A stretch of 64,000 bases of DNA, taken from Hymenobacter daecheongensis DSM 21074 (lineage in GTDB: Bacteria > Bacteroidota > Bacteroidia > Cytophagales > Hymenobacteraceae). The position numbers and the translations under genes are program-made. The notes under the pieces were generated by a model. It ran no database searches. It had not been told where the DNA came from and was given only the letters and a program-made list of their open reading frames with translations. This document shows, in pieces, positions 28,308 to 34,556 of the stretch (positions are counted from its first letter, which is position 1; the number at the start of each line of letters is the position of its first letter). The DNA lies in contig NZ_FQYN01000001.1 of the NCBI RefSeq assembly GCF_900141805.1, forward strand, positions 372,001-436,000. The letters are read 5' to 3'.

Positions 28308-29426
28308 CTAGCCCGCCGAAAGCGGGTCGGGGGCGGCGGCTTCACTGTGTAGCCAGGCCAGCAGACCACCCTCCAGATTCAGCAGGTTGGTGAAGCCATA
28401 CGTGGTTTGCAGCTGCTCTACGGCACGGGCGCTGCGGGCTCCCGAGCGGCAATACACCACCACCGGATGATGGCGCGGAATAGCCGCCGCGCCCTGCGTC
28501 AGGCTGCCCAGCGGCAGCAGCGTAGCGCCCGGCAAGTGGTGCTCGGCGTACTCGTCGGGCTCGCGCACATCCAGCAGAAACGGGGCCTGTTCCGAATCCA
28601 AGGCCTGCCGCAGAGCCGCCACCGAAATAGTGAGGCCATCGGGCTGGCACAGCTCGGCATAGTCGGCGGCAGGAGCGGTGTCGAGGTCGAGGCGGGCCCG
28701 CGCGGCATGGCGCGGAAACCGCAGAATGCGCGTCTGAAAAGACAGCGCATCGAACACCCAGAGCCGGCCGCTGAGCACCTCGCCCAGGCCCAGAATTACT
28801 TTGAGCACCTCAGTGGCCTGGGCGCAGCCGATGAGGCCGGGCAGCACGCCCAGCACGCCGGTAGCGTCGCAGCTGGGAGCCTCGGTGGCGGATGGCGGCG
28901 TGGGGAACAGGCAGCGGTAGCTGGGGCCACCCGCGTAGTTGAACACCGAAACCTGGCCCTCAAACTTATAGATGGCCCCCGAAACCAGCGGCCGGCCGGT
29001 GCTCACGCAGGCATCGTTGAGCAGGTAGCGGGTCGGGAAATTGTCGGAGCCATCTACCACCACATCGTAGCGCGAAACCAGCTCGCGCACGGCGGCGTGG
29101 CCGATGCGGTGCGGGTGCAGCTGGCAGTGCACCAGCGGGTTGAGACGCTGCACGGCGCGGCCGGCGGCTTCCGCTTTGTTGTGGCCCAGGTCGGCGGGAC
29201 CGTACAGAATCTGGCGCTGCAGGTTGCTGATTTCCACCTGGTCGCCATCGGCAATGCCCAGCGTGCCCACGCCGGCGGCGGCCAGGTACTGCAGCACCGG
29301 GCAGCCCAGCCCGCCCGCGCCCACCACCAGCACGCGGGCCGCTTTCAGCTTTTCCTGGCCGGCTTCGCCAATTTCGGGCAACTGCAAATGGCGGCGGTAG
29401 CGCTGGCGTTCTTCGGTGGTAAGCAT
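28308..29426 (-). CDS. moeB: MoeB/ThiF-type adenylyltransferase with C-terminal rhodanese domain
   Basis: 372 residues. E1-like domain about 1-250: RYRRHLQLPEIGEAGQEKL, VLVVGAGGLGCPVLQYLAAA, DGDQVEISNLQRQIL, VVDGSDNFPTRYLLND and SGAIYKFEGQVSVFNY. The rhodanese domain (about 270-365) has the persulfide Cys in VVYCRSGARSARAV. It should adenylylate the MoaD C-terminus and deliver sulfur for molybdopterin synthase, possibly also ThiS. Where MoeB usually reads CYRCLF this protein reads SYRCLF, so the structural zinc site looks incomplete. ATG at 29426; upstream residues in the open frame come from a repeat. Confidence 0.92.
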   Translation of the reverse strand: MLTTEERQRYRRHLQLPEIGEAGQEKLKAARVLVVGAGGLGCPVLQYLAAAGVGTLGIADGDQVEISNLQRQILYGPADLGHNKAEAAGRAVQRLNPLVHCQLHPHRIGHAAVRELVSRYDVVVDGSDNFPTRYLLNDACVSTGRPLVSGAIYKFEGQVSVFNYAGGPSYRCLFPTPPSATEAPSCDATGVLGVLPGLIGCAQATEVLKVILGLGEVLSGRLWVFDALSFQTRILRFPRHAARARLDLDTAPAADYAELCQPDGLTISVAALRQALDSEQAPFLLDVREPDEYAEHHLPGATLLPLGSLTQGAAAIPRHHPVVVYCRSGARSARAVEQLQTTYGFTNLLNLEGGLLAWLHSEAAAPDPLSAG

Positions 29427-29430
29427 TTTT

Positions 29431-29661
29431 TCAATTAAAAATTGAGAATTAAAAATTAAGAATTGGCTAGGAGTGGCTGCCGACTCAGGGTTAAACTTAC
29501 TGCTAGGATTGAAAGTTAAAACAAGGCGCGGTTCCGGACCGACAGCTTGCCCCGCGGAGCTTCGGCCGCGCGTATGGCCGCGCCGTATGCCCACCATGCC
29601 AGCAACCCACATCCTGGCTACTGCTGAATTTGTAATTCTTAATTATCAATTCTTAATTGAA
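29431..29661. repeat. inverted AT-rich heptamer arrays around the moeB-fdhD spacer
   Basis: Arm 29431-29466 consists of AATTAAA/AATTGAG-type 7-nt units. The arm at about 29626-29661 is an imperfect reverse complement (AATTCTTAATTATCAATTCT, TAATTGAA). About 160 nt of GC-rich sequence lies between. The right arm includes the TTG codon that is the best start for fdhD. Confidence 0.8.
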
Positions 29662-30529
29662 TCCCTTCCTGCCTCCTACCAGCTACGAATATGCCGCCGT
29701 GCAGAAGGTGGCGGGCGCGGAAATGCGCGAGGCCGCCGATGTGCTGGCGGTGGAGGAGCCGCTGGAAATCCGGCTGGGCTACGGGCCGGCCGGGCAGCGG
29801 GAGCAGCGGCCGCTGTCCGTCACTATGCGCACGCCTGGCCACGACTTCGAGCTGACGGCCGGCTTTCTGCTCACCGAAGGCCTCATCCGCAGCCGCGCCG
29901 ACCTGACCGGCATTCTGTACTGCCCCGACGTGCAGAAGGAAGAGGAGCGCGAAAACGTGGTGCGGGCCGAGCTGGCCGCGGGCCTGCCCCTGGATTTGCC
30001 GCGCCTGGAGCGCAATTTCTATACCAGCAGCAGCTGCGGGGTGTGCGGCAAAACCAGCATCGATGCGGTGCACGCCGCCGCCTGCCCGGTGCTGCCCACC
30101 GACGGACCACATGTGCCGGCCGCCCTGATTCATGAGTTGCCGGAGCGGCAGCGGGCGGCGCAGGCGCTGTTTGAGCAAACCGGCGGCCTGCACGCGGCGG
30201 CCCTGTTTTCGCCCACCGGCGAGCTGCTGCTGCTGCGCGAAGACGTGGGCCGCCACAATGCCCTGGACAAGGTAATCGGGGCGGCGCTGCTGGCCGGGGA
30301 GCTGCCGCTGCACCGGCATATTTTGCTGGTGAGCGGGCGGGCTTCTTTCGAGCTGGTGCAGAAAGCGGCCGTGGCGGGCATCCCGATTATGGCCGCCGTG
30401 GGGGCCCCCAGCAGTCTGGCCGTGCAGGCCGCCACCAATTTCGGCATGACGCTGCTGGGCTTCGTGCGCCAGCAGCGCTACAACATCTACTGCGGCGGGT
30501 GGCGGATTTTGGGAAATGTTGAATTGTGA
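29657..30529 (+). CDS. fdhD: formate dehydrogenase accessory sulfurtransferase
   Basis: 290 residues. FdhD carries sulfur to the molybdenum cofactor of formate-dehydrogenase-type enzymes. Motifs: DVLAVEEPLEIRLGYG, SVTMRTPGHDFELTAGFLLT, the catalytic CxxC in SSSCGVCGKTS, GGLHAAALFSPTGELLLLRE, DVGRHNALDKVIG, ILLVSGRASFELVQKAA and YNIYCGGWRI. No ATG fits the N-terminus; TTG at 29657 keeps the conserved region YEYAAVQKVAG, while the next ATG (29723) would cut close to the conserved domain. Both the TTG and the stop TGA lie in repeat arms. Two genes downstream is the probable client, the FdhF/YdeP oxidoreductase. Confidence 0.94.
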   Translation: MNPFLPPTSYEYAAVQKVAGAEMREAADVLAVEEPLEIRLGYGPAGQREQRPLSVTMRTPGHDFELTAGFLLTEGLIRSRADLTGILYCPDVQKEEERENVVRAELAAGLPLDLPRLERNFYTSSSCGVCGKTSIDAVHAAACPVLPTDGPHVPAALIHELPERQRAAQALFEQTGGLHAAALFSPTGELLLLREDVGRHNALDKVIGAALLAGELPLHRHILLVSGRASFELVQKAAVAGIPIMAAVGAPSSLAVQAATNFGMTLLGFVRQQRYNIYCGGWRILGNVEL

Positions 30530-30610
30530 AGGTTGAATTTTTAATGGCGAAGGCTGAGCCACTTCTTGCTGTCGTTATGCGTAATCTTCAATTCATAATT
30601 CAACCTTCAC
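30526..30610. repeat. inverted heptamer array after fdhD
   Basis: Perfect 14-bp arms GTGAAGGTTGAATT (30526-30539) and AATTCAACCTTCAC (30597-30610), extended by degenerate 7-nt units (GTTGAAT, TGTGAAG, GTTGAAT). The left end holds the fdhD stop codon (30527-30529). Confidence 0.9.
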
Positions 30611-30634
30611 CAATCAACATCTATAATTCCCCCG

Positions 30635-30958
30635 ATGAAGCTGCGCTTTGAAGTCAACTCGCTGCGGCTGCGGCTTTCCGAGGCGGAGGTGCGGCAGTTT
30701 GCCGAAACCGGCCGGGTGGCGGTGGTGGTTTCGCTGGGGCCGACGGCCGCCGAAAGCCTCACCTACGCGCTGGAGCGGGTTGAAGCGGGCGAGCTGCGGG
30801 TGAGCGGCGGGGCGGGCACCATTACCGTAAAAGTACCCGCCGCGCTGGCCAACCACTGGACCACTACCGACGAAAACGGCCTGACCGCCACGCTTATGGT
30901 AGCCGAAAACCAGCCGCTGCGTATTCTGGTTGAAAAGGACCTCGACTGTCGGCACTGA
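30635..30958 (+). CDS. DUF7009-like small protein in the Moco cluster
   Basis: 107 residues: KLRFEVNSLRLRLSEAEVRQ, VVVSLGPTAAESLTYALERV, RVSGGAGTITVKVPAALANH and NQPLRILVEKDLDCRH. It resembles the family annotated as DUF7009 in Bacteroidota, which I associate with Moco gene neighbourhoods; this assignment is from memory of the family's look. Cytoplasmic, no signal. The C-terminal Cys-Arg-His is conspicuous. It lies between fdhD and the YdeP-like enzyme, 67 nt before the latter, so an accessory role in maturing that enzyme is plausible. Confidence 0.75.
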   Translation: MKLRFEVNSLRLRLSEAEVRQFAETGRVAVVVSLGPTAAESLTYALERVEAGELRVSGGAGTITVKVPAALANHWTTTDENGLTATLMVAENQPLRILVEKDLDCRH

Positions 30959-31025
30959 GCCCGCCCGCGCCGGCTGCGTCTGCTGTTTCGAATTCTCTTT
31001 ACCCACGCTCTTACCGATCAATATT

Positions 31026-33617
31026 ATGGAAGATTCCCCCGTCACCGATCCGAGCAAAGCCGGTAAGCAGCACGAGCAGGCCGCCAGCCAGGCCCCCCAA
31101 AGCGGCGAGCGGCCCGACCAGGGCACCGCCCCCGTGGCCGACTACGAGATTCCCAACGCCGACAAGTCCACCAAATCCAGTCACGAAGCCAGCGCCGACG
31201 TGCCCAAACACCACATTCCCGCCCCCGAAACGGCCAACGCCAAGTTCCTGCACCCCATCCTGGCTCAGCCCCCGGAGGCCCTGACCGGTTTGCGGCTGGA
31301 AGAGCGGGCCAAAGTGGCCGCCGGGGTCACGGCGGTGCTCAAATCGATGCAGTTCAGCTGGGGCGAGGGCGGCGTGGGGCGCGGCTCGAAGGCGCTGCTG
31401 AGCATGAACCAGACCGACGGCTTCGACTGCTCCAGCTGCGCCTGGCCCGACCCCGACCATCACCGCTCGGTGGCCGAGTTCTGCGAAAACGGCGCGAAAG
31501 CCGCTGCCTCCGATGCCGATGACCGCGCCGCCGGCCCCGAGTTCTTTGCCCGCCACAGTCTGGCCGAGCTTTCGCGCATGACCGACCGCGACCAGAACAA
31601 CGCCGGCCGCCTCACGCACCCCATGGTGAAGCGCCCCGGCGACAACCACTACTCCCCCATCGCGTGGCCCGAGGCCTTCGACATCATTGCCCGGGAGCTG
31701 AACGCCCTCAAGTCGCCCGATGAGGCGGCGTTTTATACCTCGGGCAAGGTGCCCAACGAGCCGGCGTTTCTGTTCCAGCTGTTTGTGCGCCAGTTTGGCA
31801 CCAACAACCTGCCCGACTGCTCCAATATGTGCCACGAGAGCAGCGGCTCGGCCCTCAGCCCCACGCTGGGCCTGGGCAAAGGCTCGGTCACGCTCAACGA
31901 CATCCACGAGGCCGAAGTCATCCTCATTATCGGTCAGAACCCCGGCACCAACCACCCGCGCATGCTCACGGCGCTGCAGAAGGCCAAGCGCAACGGGGCT
32001 AAGATCATCAGCATCAACCCGCTGATTGAAGCCGGGCTGGTGGCCTTCAAAAACCCCCAGGATTTCATGAACCCGCTGCGGGCTTTGGGCGCGCTGATGG
32101 GCGACGGCACGCCGATAACGGACCTTTACCTGCAGGTGCGCGTAGATGGCGACATGGCCCTGCTGCGCGGCATTATGAAGCATTTGTTTGAGGCCGAGGA
32201 CCGCAACCCCGGCCAGGTAGTAGACCGCGCTTTCGTGGACAAGTTCACCACGGGCTTCGCCGAGTTTGAGCAGAACATTCGGGCTACCAGCTGGAAAGAT
32301 ATTGAGGAAGCCAGCGGCATTTCGCGGGCGCAGCTGCTGGAAGCGGCCAACATTATGGCCAACAAGCAGAAGATCATCACCTGCTGGGCGATGGGCGTTA
32401 CGCAGCAGCGCAACGGTGTGCAGACCATCCAGGAAATCGTGAACCTGCAGTTGATGAAGGGGGCCATTGGTAAGCCGGGGGCCGGCACCTGCCCCGTGCG
32501 CGGCCACTCCAACGTGCAGGGCGACCGGACGATGGGCATCTGGGAGCGGGTGCATTCGGGCTTTCTGGATGCGCTGGAAAAGGAATTCAGCTTCAAAGCC
32601 CCCCGCGAAGACGGCCTCGACGTGGTGGAAACCATCAAGGGCATGCACGATGGCCGCATCAAGGTGTACTTTGGCCTGGGTGGCAACCTGCTGGCCGCTG
32701 GCCCCGATACGGAGCTGATTGCCGAAGGCATGCGCCGGCAGAACCTGACGGTATATGTGGGCACTAAGCTCAACCGCGGCCACCTCACCACGGGCAAAAC
32801 CAGCCTGCTGCTCCCCTGCTTCACCCACGCCGACATCGACATGCAGCGCTCAGGCCAGCAGCTGACTTCGTGCGAAAACTCGATGGGCGTGGTGAGCCAG
32901 AACAAGGGCGTGCTGGTGCCACTGGCGGGCGAGATGATGAGCGAAGTAGCCATCATCAGCGGTATGGCCATTGCCACGCTCGGCGCGAAAACTAACATCG
33001 CCGACTGGGTAGCCATGACGGAGGATTACGACGTGATTCGGGACCATATCAGCCGCGTGATTCCGGGCTTCGAGGACTTCAACCAGAAGCTGCGCCGGCC
33101 CGGCGGCTTCTACCTGCCCAACGGCCCACGCGAACGGAAATTCACTACCCAAAACGGCAAGGCCAACTTCACTACCACCCAGCTGCACAAGCACACGCTG
33201 CTGCCCGACCAGCTGGTGCTGATGACCGTGCGCAGCCACGACCAGTTCAACACCACCATCTACGAGTACAACGACCGCTACCGCGGCATTCACGGCGAGC
33301 GGCGCGTGCTGTTTATGAACGTGCAGGACATGGCCACCCGCGGCATCAAGCCCCAGGGCCTGATTGACATCACCAGCCACTTCGAGGGCGAAGAGCGCAC
33401 GGTGGAGAAGTTCGTGGCCGTGCCCTACGATATTCCCAAAGGCAACGTGGCCGCGTATTTCCCGGAGGCCAACCCGCTGGTGCCCATTGCCAGCGTGGCC
33501 AAAGTGAGCAACACGCCCACTTCCAAATACGTGGTGGTGACGGTGGTACCCACCAAAACCGCCAACGCCACCCAGGAAGAGCTGGAGGCGCGGGTGAAAG
33601 CCCGGGAATTGGCGTAA
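31026..33617 (+). CDS. FdhF/YdeP family molybdopterin oxidoreductase
   Basis: 863 residues. The N-terminal about 70 residues are hydrophilic and unusual. Then come the family CxxC (GFDCSSCAWPDPDHH), RLTHPMVKRPGDNHYSPIAW, FYTSGKVPNEPAFLFQLFVR and the probable Mo-ligand Cys in CSNMCHESSGSAL. ILIIGQNPGTNHPRML, GKPGAGTCPVRGHSNVQGDR and a C-terminal dinucleotide-binding domain (MTVRSHDQFNTTIYEYNDRY) follow. It is related to formate dehydrogenase H but with Cys instead of selenocysteine and only a reduced cluster motif. The substrate of YdeP-type enzymes is uncertain; acid resistance has been reported for E. coli YdeP. It is probably the main client of FdhD and of this Moco island. Confidence 0.93.
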   Translation: MEDSPVTDPSKAGKQHEQAASQAPQSGERPDQGTAPVADYEIPNADKSTKSSHEASADVPKHHIPAPETANAKFLHPILAQPPEALTGLRLEERAKVAAGVTAVLKSMQFSWGEGGVGRGSKALLSMNQTDGFDCSSCAWPDPDHHRSVAEFCENGAKAAASDADDRAAGPEFFARHSLAELSRMTDRDQNNAGRLTHPMVKRPGDNHYSPIAWPEAFDIIARELNALKSPDEAAFYTSGKVPNEPAFLFQLFVRQFGTNNLPDCSNMCHESSGSALSPTLGLGKGSVTLNDIHEAEVILIIGQNPGTNHPRMLTALQKAKRNGAKIISINPLIEAGLVAFKNPQDFMNPLRALGALMGDGTPITDLYLQVRVDGDMALLRGIMKHLFEAEDRNPGQVVDRAFVDKFTTGFAEFEQNIRATSWKDIEEASGISRAQLLEAANIMANKQKIITCWAMGVTQQRNGVQTIQEIVNLQLMKGAIGKPGAGTCPVRGHSNVQGDRTMGIWERVHSGFLDALEKEFSFKAPREDGLDVVETIKGMHDGRIKVYFGLGGNLLAAGPDTELIAEGMRRQNLTVYVGTKLNRGHLTTGKTSLLLPCFTHADIDMQRSGQQLTSCENSMGVVSQNKGVLVPLAGEMMSEVAIISGMAIATLGAKTNIADWVAMTEDYDVIRDHISRVIPGFEDFNQKLRRPGGFYLPNGPRERKFTTQNGKANFTTTQLHKHTLLPDQLVLMTVRSHDQFNTTIYEYNDRYRGIHGERRVLFMNVQDMATRGIKPQGLIDITSHFEGEERTVEKFVAVPYDIPKGNVAAYFPEANPLVPIASVAKVSNTPTSKYVVVTVVPTKTANATQEELEARVKARELA

Positions 33618-33623
33618 GCCAAG

Positions 33624-33794
33624 CCTTGTCATTGCGAGGGCAAAGGACGAAGCAATCCGTCCTGGACAATGAACCAAGCCTTGATTATTACAGAAAGCCC
33701 TAACGTAATGCATACGTTAGGGCTTTCTGCTGGAAAGGAGTTGGGCACATTTCAGAGGACGGATTGCTTCGTCGTACCTCCTCGCAAGGACAGG
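33624..33794. repeat. palindromic repeat with inner terminator-like hairpin
   Basis: The outer arms pair about 38 nt: CCTTGTCATTGCGAGG ... CGAAGCAATCCGTCCT at 33624-33663, and AGGACGGATTGCTTCGTCGT ... TGCGAGG-complement ending at 33794. An independent 16-bp perfect hairpin sits in the centre. Confidence 0.9.
33692..33728. terminator. perfect 16-bp hairpin, likely bidirectional terminator
   Basis: AGAAAGCCCTAACGTA (33692-33707), loop ATGCA, and the exact reverse complement TACGTTAGGGCTTTCT (33713-33728). Terminal A and T tracts flank the stem on each strand. It sits in the loop of a larger palindromic repeat, after the oxidoreductase gene. Confidence 0.7.
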
Positions 33795-33836
33795 TGTTTT
33801 TCTCTTCGTAATCTTACGCCCCGCAACTTCCCCATC

Positions 33837-34400
33837 ATGTCCACCGAGCCCGAAATATCCATCTTCACCCACCACTTCGGCCGCCCCGCGCCTGCCGTAC
33901 CGCCCGGCGACTTCTTCGCCGACAAGTTTGATAAGAGCCTGTGGCGGATGATGTATGATGAGGTGGGTGCGGGCTGGTATCGCAACGGGTTTCTGTATCT
34001 GTTCGGGGCCGACTTACCGTTGCTGAACCCGGCCCTGGCCGCCTGGGCGGGCCTGCTGGAGCCCGAAGTAGAGCGCACCGTTATTGGCCGCAATGCCTAC
34101 GGGATGCTGCTGGTAGCCGAGCAAACCACCGACGAAGGCACCGACGCGCCCATCGGCCTGCTCGACCCCGCCACGGGCGTATATGCCAAGCAGGAAGGCC
34201 TCGACTTCGCCAGCCTGCTCAGCGACTGGCTGCCCGAAGACCGCCTGCCCGGCTTCCTGGACCAAGCGGCGTATGATGCCTTTGTGAGCGGCGGCGGGCA
34301 GCTGGCGGCCCATGAAGTGCTGACCGCGCAGGCGGCCGGGCCAGGCCCCGAAGACGTGCTGGCCTACCACATGCGCATGGCCCAGGCACATCAGAAATAA
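33837..34400 (+). CDS. DUF1851/GAD-like family protein
   Basis: 187 residues from ATG 33837; upstream in-frame codons come from a repeat. The sequence GDFFADKFDKSLWRMMYDEV, GAGWYRNGFLYLFGADLPLL and VIGRNAYGMLLVAEQTTDEG with IGLLDPATGVY resembles GAD-like/DUF1851 proteins, some of which are immunity proteins (Tdi1) to type VI effectors. No toxin gene is adjacent, so an immunity role cannot be supported here. The C-terminal about 60 residues are acidic and helical. Confidence 0.6.
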   Translation: MSTEPEISIFTHHFGRPAPAVPPGDFFADKFDKSLWRMMYDEVGAGWYRNGFLYLFGADLPLLNPALAAWAGLLEPEVERTVIGRNAYGMLLVAEQTTDEGTDAPIGLLDPATGVYAKQEGLDFASLLSDWLPEDRLPGFLDQAAYDAFVSGGGQLAAHEVLTAQAAGPGPEDVLAYHMRMAQAHQK

Positions 34401-34422
34401 GTAGTCACCACGTCCGTCAGAT

Positions 34423-34530
34423 AGCCCCAGCGGGGTGACACCAGTCGTTCAACGATGGGGTCGCCCCGCTGGGGCTTTGTTTGTTTCATCAAAGAGCAGG
34501 TTTCCACCGATATGCCGCCCCGCTGGGGCT
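34423..34530. repeat. repeat with three AGCCCCAGCGGGG-type arms
   Basis: AGCCCCAGCGGGGTGAC (34423-34439) is the exact reverse complement of GTCGCCCCGCTGGGGCT (34460-34476), and a third arm GCCGCCCCGCTGGGGCT ends at 34530. It fills the convergent space between the DUF1851-like gene and tamL and could terminate both transcripts. Confidence 0.85.
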
Positions 34531-34556
34531 GGTTGAAAAGGCCACTACTTTGCTCG

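Noticed and set aside
33624..33836. N-terminal extension of the DUF1851-like protein (open frame from 33669).
   Set aside because: The extra 56 codons lie in a palindromic repeat and a terminator hairpin; ATG 33837 gives a normal start.
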